Shown here: one piece after another, positions 1-5,199 of the stretch
How the letters are laid out: every line of letters starts with the position of its first letter
How positions within the stretch are numbered: the stretch's first letter is position 1
The notes under the pieces: generated by a model
Database searches by the model: none
Told to the model about the DNA's origin: nothing
Seen by the model: only the letters and a program-made list of their open reading frames with translations
Made by a program: the position numbers and the translations under genes
Source: a virus
Length of the DNA stretch: 20,456 bases
Reading direction: 5' to 3' (one strand)
IMG/VR virus record: IMGVR_UViG_3300031857_008237
Span: 1-20,456 of that record

Positions 1-419
1 GTCCATCCATTAATTAGAAGATGAGCCATATGCTGAACACGATTCATTGTTGTTGTAAAATCTTCAAATAGATTATACATACCACGATCTTGCTCAGTGA
101 TACCAATATCAGGATCTTCAAGAGCATAACGAACCTTTGCGTTTTCCTTCCACTGAAGGACTGCAGCAAAGTAATCAAGGAACCGAGCACGAGTCATAAA
201 AGGAACTGACATCACAGAAGCCCAGACTTTGAATCTTTCCTTAGGAAGATTTTTAAAGTCTTCAGCAAACACTTCACACATTACAGTCCAGTAATTATCT
301 TTACCGGCCTGCTTAGCGGCGAGCATTTTTTCAAATAGATGTTTTGAAGAAGCTAAAGGTGCCGGAGCAGTCATTGCCGGATTCGCTGGTTCAGTAGAGT
401 AACGAAAATATTCAGACAT
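1..419 (-). CDS. Unknown T4-like phage protein, N-terminal part (runs off the window)
   Basis: The reading frame is open from ATG at 419 to the window edge, giving 139 N-terminal residues; the 3' end lies outside. It starts MSEYFRYSTEPANPAM and continues as a helical, mildly acidic soluble protein with no signal peptide or membrane segment. Its start shares one base with the stop of the gp59 gene (TGATG), so it is probably translationally coupled to gp59. I recall the T4 order 33-59-32, which would put single-strand binding protein gp32 here. The visible residues do not resemble the gp32 N-terminus and show no zinc-binding Cys/His cluster, so I do not call it gp32. Function unknown. Confidence 0.8.
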   Translation of the reverse strand, partial: MSEYFRYSTEPANPAMTAPAPLASSKHLFEKMLAAKQAGKDNYWTVMCEVFAEDFKNLPKERFKVWASVMSVPFMTRARFLDYFAAVLQWKENAKVRYALEDPDIGITEQDRGMYNLFEDFTTTMNRVQHMAHLLINGW

Positions 420-997
420 CAATCACCTGCAAATTTATCTTTCAGTATCTTACGACATTTAAATGCATCATAATGAAAGAATGGTTTATATTTAGATAAC
501 TTTTTATATATGCTTGGCCAAAGTACCGTATCTTCAATCTTCTTATTCCAGTGACTAAAGAAACCAAGAATATCATTCAGAATAATAATAGTTTCAATAG
601 ATATTTGACGCCGCAAGTATTGTTTAAGTAAATATGGATGTTGTCCATTCTTTACAATAACATTAGTATCAAAATCTGTCAACAACTTATTTAGATCTTG
701 CTCAAAAATATAAGTCAAAGACTGTTGCCGCATGAGCCATTCAGAATAAACTTTCTCTGAATCATCGTTAAAGAGATCACCAACCCACTTGAGATCACCA
801 TCTACAAAATTGGCTACTAGATATTTAAGTGGATCTTTATGCTTGGATAGTTTATAGAATTGATACTTATCTTTGCGAGTCTCAAAGCTAGTTTGGCTTG
901 CACCGATTTTGCCGTTGTACTTGATATAATCATAATTGTCTGTAGTAAAATGGTTCTTAACAGCAAGAAAAGTCTTATAACTCTCGAACGGTGTCAT
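419..997 (-). CDS. 59: Gp59-like loader of the replicative DNA helicase
   Basis: A 192-residue protein, close in length to T4 gp59 (217). In T4, gp59 binds fork DNA and gp32 and loads the gp41 helicase. Several blocks match T4 gp59 as I remember it, in the same order: YDYIKYN (T4 YDVIKYN), KDKYQFYKLS (T4 RDKYFFQKLS), LVANFVDGDLKWVGD (T4 LVANQDAWIGD), FEQDL (T4 FEEDI) and ISIETIIILNDIL (T4 ISFETFILLDSFL). The gene overlaps the gp33 stop by 4 bases (ATGA), and its stop overlaps the next start (TGATG). Adjacency to gp33 is as in T4. The main uncertainty is functional, since loaders diverge quickly. Confidence 0.85.
   Translation of the reverse strand: MTPFESYKTFLAVKNHFTTDNYDYIKYNGKIGASQTSFETRKDKYQFYKLSKHKDPLKYLVANFVDGDLKWVGDLFNDDSEKVYSEWLMRQQSLTYIFEQDLNKLLTDFDTNVIVKNGQHPYLLKQYLRRQISIETIIILNDILGFFSHWNKKIEDTVLWPSIYKKLSKYKPFFHYDAFKCRKILKDKFAGD
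654..682 (-). promoter_or_regulatory. Possible sigma70-type promoter inside gene 59
   Basis: On the minus strand a perfect -35 TTGACA (682-677) is followed after 17 bp by TATTGT (659-654), which matches 4 of 6 positions of the -10 consensus. It would serve the partial gene starting at 419. I recall T4 having an internal promoter in gene 59 for gene 32, which would be analogous. The weak -10 box keeps confidence low. Confidence 0.3.
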
Positions 998-1239
998 ACT
1001 GGAAGCCTCGCAGACTTTGGCAAATAATTCAAATCTTCAGCGGCCGCTTGAATCTTAGACCTAATCTTGATATTATTTTTAATGATAGAAGCAGCCGCTT
1101 CAATCTCTATATTATTCTTTTCACAGAGGTGGACGACGGCATCCATATAATCAAGTTTGTATTTTACTACTAGTATTTCTACTTCTTTAATAAACTTCTC
1201 ATTCGACATAGTCTTTTGTAGAATAACGTCGTCCACCAT
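994..1239 (-). CDS. 33: Gp33-like late-transcription coactivator
   Basis: An 81-residue acidic helical protein. T4 gp33 (112 residues) binds the RNA polymerase beta flap and links it to the gp45 clamp for late transcription. The segment FIKEVEILVVKYKLDYMDAV, followed by LCEKNNIEIE and then KIQAAAEDLNYLP, matches T4 gp33 in pattern (KMVEEFGMSYLEA, LEENSIPE, KIQSEAIDENLLRP). I chose ATG at 1239 because GAGG lies about 10 bases upstream, between the preceding stop and the ATG. A TTG at 1245, which starts directly after the lysin stop, would add two residues and has only a 4-base spacing. The end overlaps gp59 by 4 bases. The two T4-type late promoters in this window are the kind of site that gp33 would act on. 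Confidence 0.8.
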   Translation of the reverse strand: MVDDVILQKTMSNEKFIKEVEILVVKYKLDYMDAVVHLCEKNNIEIEAAASIIKNNIKIRSKIQAAAEDLNYLPKSARLPV

Positions 1240-1245
1240 AATCAA

Positions 1246-1824
1246 TTATCCTCGATAAAAAATGTGAGCACCAATTTTAGCAGTGCGATCAAAAACTCTA
1301 CCCCATGATGGACTTACATAGTCCGCATGATAGAACTTTGCACCTCTTGTTACGTCACCGTAATTTCCTAGGTACACATTTTCAGCGATCTCTTTGGCTT
1401 TGCGATATGCAGCCAGATCCTGAATTCGCTTTCCTCCTTCACACTTCCATGAAAACTGGCATACGCCTCTGGCCTTCTGATTGATGACCGCACATGGTGT
1501 TTTTGGGAAGCGTTTGTCTTTTACGCGGTTCAACACGACGTTGTTGACCGCAATCCTGCCCTTATAGGGTTCATGACCAGCTTCAAAATATGTATTCTCG
1601 GCCATGCATTGGATTTGTTGTTTATCGTAAGCGCTGAGATAAACAGGCTTCTTTACGATCTTTTCTTTTTCTATTACTTGAATTTCCGGAACCTTAATCA
1701 CCTTGACCTCTGGTTCTTTCTGTGGAGTTGCAAGAGCTACACTCGTAACTGCAATGGCTCCTAGGAAAAAACCTTCACCCCAACGCAGATAAGGAAAGTC
1801 CTTCCTGTTTTCGAAAAGTTTCAT
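1246..1824 (-). CDS. Membrane-anchored SleB/Hydrolase_2-type cell-wall lysin
   Basis: 192 residues. Residues 18-34 form a short, Ala/Gly-rich hydrophobic segment after a charged N-terminus, followed by a charged spacer (E/K/V repeats, about 36-60). The catalytic domain of the SleB cell wall hydrolase type begins near residue 70. Diagnostic features are MAENTYFEAGHEPYKG, the AVNNVVLNRV helix and the CQFSW motif. In this family the Glu of the EA-GE motif is the likely catalytic acid. The weak N-terminal helix could act as a signal-arrest-release anchor, making it the phage endolysin, which I infer. GAGG lies 5 bases before the ATG. It is read from the late box at 2082-2075 through a long structured leader, which fits a lysis gene. 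Confidence 0.85.
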   Translation of the reverse strand: MKLFENRKDFPYLRWGEGFFLGAIAVTSVALATPQKEPEVKVIKVPEIQVIEKEKIVKKPVYLSAYDKQQIQCMAENTYFEAGHEPYKGRIAVNNVVLNRVKDKRFPKTPCAVINQKARGVCQFSWKCEGGKRIQDLAAYRKAKEIAENVYLGNYGDVTRGAKFYHADYVSPSWGRVFDRTAKIGAHIFYRG

Positions 1825-1844
1825 TGTATCCTCTAATCTTAAAT

Positions 1845-2068
1845 GATCTTGGCAAACAGAGACTGCTTTAAAGGCATCTCAGCCTAACAGTTTGTCCGTC
1901 GCTATGAGAAGATACAAAATGAAATAACGAAGGTATCTTCCATCCATTTCCCTCTTACTGGAAATGCAAAATCATTATGGTTTCGTCAGTAGTATCTTAA
2001 AGATACTGCTCTCTAGCCCTAAGACTTGAAGCTTTGTAAGAGTCAATAGAGGTTGAACCTCCGTTGCG
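1845..2068 (-). other. Untranslated, hairpin-rich leader between the tmRNA and the lysin gene
   Basis: About 250 bases with no supported gene separate the late box at 2082 from the lysin start at 1824. On the transcribed minus strand it contains a chain of perfect stems: GAGGT/ACCTC around 2050-2062, AGTATC/GATACT (2007-1991), CATTTCC/GGAAATG (1966-1945), GAAGATAC/GTATCTTC with a 17-base loop (1940-1908), and a closing element GG(A)CAAAC/GTTTGCC (1897-1851). The last encloses AGGC/GCCT, whose loop GAGA can pair with downstream TCTC as a small pseudoknot. I found no tRNA fold in it. It may be a regulatory leader or a separate small RNA; the pairings are seen, the role is unknown. Confidence 0.5.
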
Positions 2069-2074
2069 ATATTT

Positions 2075-2082
2075 TATTTATA
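2075..2082 (-). promoter_or_regulatory. T4-type late promoter upstream of the lysin operon
   Basis: Exact late -10 box TATAAATA on the minus strand (2082-2075), with no -35 element, as expected for gp55/gp33/gp45-dependent promoters. A start near 2069 would give the lysin, gp33 and gp59 genes a leader of about 245 bases. It lies about 13 bases beyond the last tmRNA hairpin. Confidence 0.65.
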
Positions 2083-2094
2083 CCATATATTAAG

Positions 2095-2259
2095 TTGCCG
2101 GATTCTGTTTCGAGGCTCCGGCGGGCCCAAGAGGTCATGCCGCTAGGCGGATACCTACAACGCTATCGTTATCGTTAGCATTTGTGTTTAATGGCAACTT
2201 TGCCAAGCAATCAGTCTCGAACCGCCCTATTCCGTCCCAGTCGATCCTATCTCACCCCC
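2095..2259 (-). ncRNA. ssrA: tmRNA coding piece (5' piece) of a permuted ssrA gene
   Basis: The mature 5' end is placed at 2259, where GGGGGTG (2259-2253) can pair with CACCTCC of the acceptor piece, giving G3-U70, the alanyl-tRNA synthetase identity pair. The D-arm-like stretch GATAGGATCGAC follows, as at the 5' end of bacterial tmRNAs. The tag frame is 2179-2135: GCT AAC GAT AAC GAT AGC GTT GTA GGT ATC CGC CTA GCG GCA TGA, encoding ANDNDSVVGIRLAA. It starts with the alphaproteobacterial ANDN and ends in the LAA protease signal. CCGC-CTA-GCGG with an outer GGT/ACC forms a P5-like hairpin around the stop codon, and GCCGGA/TCCGGC (2122-2097) probably closes the 3' end. TGATTG (2213-2208) can pair with CAATCA of the acceptor piece as part of P2. 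The 3' end is approximate. Confidence 0.9.
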
Positions 2260-2672
2260 GTCATAAATGATCTTGTCTTTCGACCTTGACCTTTTGCCCA
2301 ACCTTCAGGAGGAATCTGACCTTCTCTTAAACAACATTTCTGAGTTGGATCTTCTGGATTATGAAACCATCTTAATCCACCAGTTCCAGTTGGCTTAAAC
2401 TCTCCGGGCTTTGGTCCACGCCTTGCAGTTTTGTTAGCGTTTCCTTTAGCCGCGCCTCGTTTGCCAGCCTCACTTAGCATTTCCTTAACAAGTTGTTCTT
2501 TACTTATTAAGCCAGAAAGTCCCAACCATGCTAGTCGATCTTCCCATCTGCCATGTTGTTCGTAGAGAATTCTATGAGCTTCTGCATGTTCTTCAACAGT
2601 TAACTCAATCAAATTCTCTGGGTCATCAGTTCCACCCAAATACTTAGGCACTTTATGATGAATATGCTTCAC
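2247..2672 (-). CDS. HNH endonuclease encoded in the intervening segment of permuted ssrA
   Basis: 141 residues, beginning at GTG 2672 with AGGAG 7 bases upstream. The N-terminal HIHHKVPKYLGGTDDPENL followed by a HAEAHRILYEQHG segment is the HNH fold of small phage endonucleases: His pair, Asn-containing loop and second histidine helix. The C-terminal half (GKRGAAKGNANKTARRG, then GGLRWFHNPEDPTQKCCLREG) looks like the basic NUMOD-type DNA-binding modules of mobile HNH enzymes. The gene lies wholly between the CCA end of the acceptor piece and the coding piece, and its last four codons plus stop overlap the first 13 bases of the mature coding piece. It has its own late promoter and hairpin. 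Likely a free-standing homing endonuclease; the target is unknown. Confidence 0.85.
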   Translation of the reverse strand: MKHIHHKVPKYLGGTDDPENLIELTVEEHAEAHRILYEQHGRWEDRLAWLGLSGLISKEQLVKEMLSEAGKRGAAKGNANKTARRGPKPGEFKPTGTGGLRWFHNPEDPTQKCCLREGQIPPEGWAKGQGRKTRSFMTGVR

Positions 2673-2685
2673 TTAATCTCTCCTT

Positions 2686-2707
2686 CCTAGTTATTTATAA
2701 AACTAGG
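2686..2707 (-). promoter_or_regulatory. Late promoter within a hairpin controlling the HNH gene
   Basis: On the minus strand CCTAGTT (2707-2701) and AACTAGG (2692-2686) form a perfect 7-bp stem. The exact T4 late box TATAAATA (2699-2692) occupies the loop and first base of the 3' arm. The 3' arm abuts the Shine-Dalgarno AAGGAG. A late start would fall near 2686 and remove the hairpin, while early read-through from the ssrA promoter would include it. This is the arrangement described for T4 I-TevI and some late genes. Confidence 0.65.
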
Positions 2708-2725
2708 ATCTTAAAGACTAAGATC
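2707..2725 (-). other. Hairpin just after the tmRNA CCA end
   Basis: GATCTTA (2725-2719) and TAAGATC (2713-2707) form a perfect 7-bp stem with a 5-base loop, starting six bases after the encoded CCA. It lies in the intervening segment that must be removed to make the two tmRNA pieces. It could be a processing signal or protect the precursor; there is no T-run, so it is not a classical terminator. Confidence 0.45.
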
Positions 2726-2730
2726 ACTTA

Positions 2731-2796
2731 TGGTGGAGGTGACGGGTACTGCCCCCGTGTCCTCAGAACCTTTATCGTTGATTGTCAACAACTGAT
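2731..2796 (-). ncRNA. ssrA: tmRNA acceptor piece (3' piece) of a permuted ssrA gene
   Basis: The piece ends in CACCTCC, discriminator A and an encoded CCA (2741-2731). The T arm is ACGGG/CCCGT (2758-2742) with a 7-base loop GGCAGTA that lacks the usual TTC; I recall non-standard T loops in permuted alphaproteobacterial tmRNAs but could not check. CAATCA (2784-2779) and GTTCTG (in 2775-2764) complement TGATTG and CGGAAT of the coding piece, forming the P2 region. The 5' end is set by the promoter just upstream, about 2796. The gene order (acceptor piece first, coding piece second) is that of permuted, not intron-containing, ssrA. Confidence 0.9.
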
Positions 2797-2802
2797 ATAC
2801 TA

Positions 2803-2831
2803 TATATAATCTATTCTTGTTTAAATGTCAA
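2803..2831 (-). promoter_or_regulatory. Strong sigma70-type promoter for ssrA
   Basis: TTGACA (2831-2826), 17-bp spacer, TATATA (2808-2803). The expected start is near 2796, just before the tmRNA acceptor piece. The -35 box begins four bases after the stop codon of the thermonuclease gene. It belongs to the TTGACATT-type promoter family that recurs in the window. Confidence 0.75.
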
Positions 2832-2834
2832 CAC

Positions 2835-3272
2835 TTAATTGCACCAAGATTGCTTTGCATCACCAAAATATTCTCTAGCATATCCGTTGGCAATTAACTG
2901 AGTTCGAAGACTCTTACCATCAAGAATCATGTCACCCAGCACTCGGCCACCATACTTATCCCAATCATATAGGATATATCTAACTTTCACCGCTTTGGCC
3001 ACTAGATCCTTTGTAAAGGCGCTCGCTGCTTGACCCTTTTCATCTTCTGCGGGACACTGCGCACGAAAACCTTTTTCTGGAGTATCTACACCATAGATAC
3101 GAACTGAAATTTGCTTCTTAATTGGTGCTGGCACCCAGAGTGCTTCAATCTGTATAGTATCACCATCAGTTACTTTAATAACTTTGGCGTTATAAGCTTT
3201 ACCAACCGGCGTCTTCTGTGCAAACACTGGAGTGGCCAGCGTCAGCGCTGCTAGAACAATAAACTTCTTCAT
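2835..3272 (-). CDS. Secreted thermonuclease (staphylococcal nuclease-like)
   Basis: 145 residues: signal peptide MKKFIVLAALTLATPVFA with a probable cut after the AxA-like VFA, then one SNase-like OB-fold domain. Family landmarks are VTDGDTIQIE (metal-binding Asp), the RIYGVDTPE segment (catalytic Arg and Glu, Staphylococcus R35/E43 equivalents) and KYGGRVLGD (second catalytic Arg, R87 equivalent), followed by the usual ANGYAREY helix. It would hydrolyse DNA or RNA with Ca2+ outside the cytoplasm. AAGGA lies upstream of the ATG. It follows the other MKKFIV-starting exported protein at 3617. A phage use could be destroying DNA in the periplasm (competing phage genomes or lysis debris); this is inference. 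Confidence 0.88.
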   Translation of the reverse strand: MKKFIVLAALTLATPVFAQKTPVGKAYNAKVIKVTDGDTIQIEALWVPAPIKKQISVRIYGVDTPEKGFRAQCPAEDEKGQAASAFTKDLVAKAVKVRYILYDWDKYGGRVLGDMILDGKSLRTQLIANGYAREYFGDAKQSWCN

Positions 3273-3281
3273 TTAGTTTCC

Positions 3282-3617
3282 TTAATTGCAGCGAGTTTGC
3301 CAATAGACGTAGCGCTCTCCGCGATACCATTCTGTCACCTGCTCGCGTACACAATAGCGTCGATCGTAACGATTATCAGGCGGATAATACTGATTATCAT
3401 ATTCACGACTACGATCCCGCGAGTCTCGCTGACTGGAACTAATAGTGCCTACTACAATTCCGCCAAGAATAGCGCCGCACAACCAGCCACAGCCAGTGTT
3501 ACGATCGCGATCTCGATGATTGTATTCTCTATGGTGTCGATCGCGATTTTCACGAGCGATGGCTGGAGTGGCAATAAGCATGCTACCAACAATCATAGAT
3601 ACAATAAACTTCTTCAT
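3282..3617 (-). CDS. Small exported Arg/Tyr-rich protein with a glycine-zipper segment
   Basis: 111 residues. A signal peptide MKKFIVSMIVGSMLIATPAIA is followed by a very hydrophilic HRDRDR-rich stretch, a hydrophobic glycine-zipper GAILGGIVVG (about 48-57), another charged Arg/Asp/Tyr-rich stretch and a C-terminal domain with Trp/Tyr and two cysteines. Four cysteines in total suit an oxidising periplasm. Similar short zipper-bearing proteins occur as host cell-envelope proteins, so it may have a host origin. The start overlaps the previous gene's stop by 4 bases (ATGA). Its first 17 coding bases equal those of the neighbouring thermonuclease. I do not recognise a function. Confidence 0.75.
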   Translation of the reverse strand: MKKFIVSMIVGSMLIATPAIARENRDRHHREYNHRDRDRNTGCGWLCGAILGGIVVGTISSSQRDSRDRSREYDNQYYPPDNRYDRRYCVREQVTEWYRGERYVYWQTRCN

Positions 3618-3796
3618 AATTCTTCATCCATTTCAATAAACATAACTCGTTTTCGTGGATCGCCTTCTGTGATACAACTCGTAAGTATAAGCGCCTCCTT
3701 ATAATTTTTTGTATGAAATTTTACTGGAAAGACGATCTCGTCTTCCTCAGTTTCAATCATCATTCCAACAAAGTAAACGCCATTTTGTTCTACCAT
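3614..3796 (-). CDS. Small acidic protein of unknown function
   Basis: 60 residues from ATG 3796 (MVEQNGVYFVGMMIETEEDE...). A TTG at 3811 overlapping the previous stop (TTGA) would add five residues; neither start has a clear Shine-Dalgarno, so coupling to the upstream miniprotein is likely. It alternates beta-prone strands with acidic turns and ends FIEMDEEL. It sits between the DUF932 gene and the exported proteins in the same transcription unit. No family recognised. Confidence 0.65.
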   Translation of the reverse strand: MVEQNGVYFVGMMIETEEDEIVFPVKFHTKNYKEALILTSCITEGDPRKRVMFIEMDEEL

Positions 3797-3807
3797 ACGT
3801 TTATTTA

Positions 3808-3924
3808 TCAAACGTGCGTATCATCATAATCATTATCAAATTGAATATAACCACGATAACTGATATAACTGATGATTGCACACACAATCACCAGTATACC
3901 AGCTGCAATCACTTCATTAGTCAT
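3808..3924 (-). CDS. 38-residue single-span membrane miniprotein
   Basis: ATG at 3924 overlaps the DUF932 stop (TAATG), indicating coupled translation. The product has a short acidic N-terminus (MTNEV), one hydrophobic helix of about 18 residues (IAAGILVIVCAIISYISY) and a polar, Asp-rich tail ending DYDDTHV. This looks like a bitopic inner-membrane peptide, perhaps acting on host membrane proteins. The position in a run of overlapping early-type genes supports it being real. Function unknown. Confidence 0.6.
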   Translation of the reverse strand: MTNEVIAAGILVIVCAIISYISYRGYIQFDNDYDDTHV

Positions 3925-4871
3925 TACACAGCATCTGCAAATTCAACCGCGGTTTCTAGTGCTCGAGTCTTAAGATTCTTGTTTGAACCATACCAGGCCG
4001 AGGTAAGACGGTTGTCAGTAGAACGACCAATCATGTGATCAGTCATAAACGTGACAGCGTTGAAAGCCTGCCACCAGCTACCCTCAGCAAATTCAGCACC
4101 TGGCTGCTGGTCCATAATTTCCAGAGCGATGCTAGCATTCTTGCTGATTTCCTTCTTGGAACCAGAGACAGGGAAAATGCGCTTGAAGTAATCAACAATA
4201 TTTTCATCGTTGAAACGCTTCGAGCCAAGATAAGCAGCCATTTCCTTGTACTTGGCAAGCTTTTCCTTTGCAACGCCAAGAGTTTCCTTGACCAGCTCAG
4301 GATCGAATTCGCGACGGTGGCTAACCTTGACGATCTTGCTCGACTGAGTGTTGAGCGACAGAGTCAGAGTGTTGTTGCAAACCACACGAATCGGAGTAAA
4401 GCGAACGTCGATCGACCAACCATACTTGTGTGGATTCGTGAAGAGGAGGTAGGATTCAACAGCATCGCCATTGAAGAGCTCGAAGCTTTCCTTGACCTTA
4501 GCAAGAGCCCAGACAAGCTGGCCGTCACGAAGTGAACCAGCGGTGTGCATTTCCATTTCACCAGCGGCGACGAAATCGTTGAAGAACTCGAAAGCCTTTT
4601 CGTTCTGGTTCGGAATCCAGTCGTTAGTGATTACGTCGAGGATCTTGTTGTCGACGTCACGAACCAGAGCTGAGTGACCGACGTCAACCTGCTTACCAGC
4701 GATTTCGGCAAAGGCAGGAACTGGAGTCACGCGCCAGTCAAGACCGGCTGCCTTGAGCATATCATTCGGAGTGATATCAGCCGGAACTTCCGTACCAAGA
4801 CCGTGCCAAGGAGTTTCACCAGCATAAGCCATCGAAGCCTTGCCATCCATAAATTCAATCATATGTGCCAT
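3924..4871 (-). CDS. DUF932 / TIGR03299-type phage and plasmid protein
   Basis: 315 residues beginning MAHMIEFMDGKASMAYAG, with ETPWHGLG soon after. That N-terminus, the later VRFTPIRVVCNNTLTLSL segment and the C-terminal stretch with NRLTSAWYGSNKNLKTRALE are typical of the DUF932 family found in phages and plasmids, whose biochemical role is unknown to me. The gene starts 28 bases after its own strong promoter (-10 at 4904-4899), with AAAGG upstream of the ATG. Sampled stretches are about 50 percent GC, against roughly 30-40 percent for neighbours, and it uses C/G-ending codons. This suggests high expression or recent acquisition from a host replicon. Confidence 0.85.
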   Translation of the reverse strand: MAHMIEFMDGKASMAYAGETPWHGLGTEVPADITPNDMLKAAGLDWRVTPVPAFAEIAGKQVDVGHSALVRDVDNKILDVITNDWIPNQNEKAFEFFNDFVAAGEMEMHTAGSLRDGQLVWALAKVKESFELFNGDAVESYLLFTNPHKYGWSIDVRFTPIRVVCNNTLTLSLNTQSSKIVKVSHRREFDPELVKETLGVAKEKLAKYKEMAAYLGSKRFNDENIVDYFKRIFPVSGSKKEISKNASIALEIMDQQPGAEFAEGSWWQAFNAVTFMTDHMIGRSTDNRLTSAWYGSNKNLKTRALETAVEFADAV

Positions 4872-4898
4872 AACAAAAACCTTTCCAATTGATAATTA

Positions 4899-4927
4899 AG
4901 TATAGTCTATTTTCAAAATAATGTCAA
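4899..4927 (-). promoter_or_regulatory. Sigma70-type promoter for the DUF932 gene
   Basis: TTGACA (4927-4922), 17-bp spacer, TATACT (4904-4899); start expected near 4892. Extended match TTGACATTAT is shared with the promoter at 5360-5332. Confidence 0.75.
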
Positions 4928-4935
4928 CTGTTAAA

Positions 4936-5199
4936 TCACATTGCAGCTATTTTATTCATTATAGCCAGCACACTATCAGTATCCTGCCAGCCATCAACGT
5001 CATCATTACTGCCAAGCTTCACCCAGTTACCATCGGCATCCCAAGCAGCAACTTCAGCAGAAACAAACCCAGTGTCAGCAGTACCCGTCGAGTACGTCCC
5101 GTCACCCATAGCCAAGGATACAGTATAGCCATTAGCGAACTTCATAGAGAAGTTGCTCTTAGCACCACCAGACCAGTCAAGAACACGAACTTTAAACAT
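4936..5199 (-). CDS. Small protein of unknown function (MFKVRVLDWSGG...)
   Basis: 87 residues from ATG 5199, chosen because GAGG lies 8 bases upstream; an upstream in-frame start would run through the neighbouring miniprotein and lacks such a site. The product is acidic and rich in Gly, Asp, Trp and Ser, with repeated beta-like strands (VRVLDW, YTVSLAMGDG, FVSAEVAAWDADGNWV), so it is probably a small soluble beta protein. It is the second gene of the unit starting at the promoter 5360-5332. No family recognised. Confidence 0.7.
   Translation of the reverse strand: MFKVRVLDWSGGAKSNFSMKFANGYTVSLAMGDGTYSTGTADTGFVSAEVAAWDADGNWVKLGSNDDVDGWQDTDSVLAIMNKIAAM

Noticed and set aside
1-419. Gp32 single-strand DNA-binding protein from T4 synteny
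   Set aside because: The N-terminal sequence does not resemble gp32 and lacks the zinc-ligand Cys/His pattern.
1825-2246. tRNA genes in the long gap before the lysin
   Set aside because: A GGTTCAA element at about 2055 looks T-arm-like, but no matching acceptor stem or anticodon arm is present. The upper half of the gap is the tmRNA coding piece.
2247-2672. HNH ORF as part of a group I intron inside ssrA
   Set aside because: The piece before the ORF is the 3' acceptor end with CCA and the piece after it is the 5' end. This is the permuted gene order, so joining the flanks would not restore a tmRNA.
2783-2788. A second TTGACA in the tmRNA acceptor piece
   Set aside because: No -10-like hexamer lies 16-18 bases downstream; these bases are better explained by P2 pairing with the coding piece.
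4035-4535. Plus-strand open frame opposite the DUF932 gene
   Set aside because: It is a shadow of a GC-richer coding region; no ribosome site or recognisable protein.
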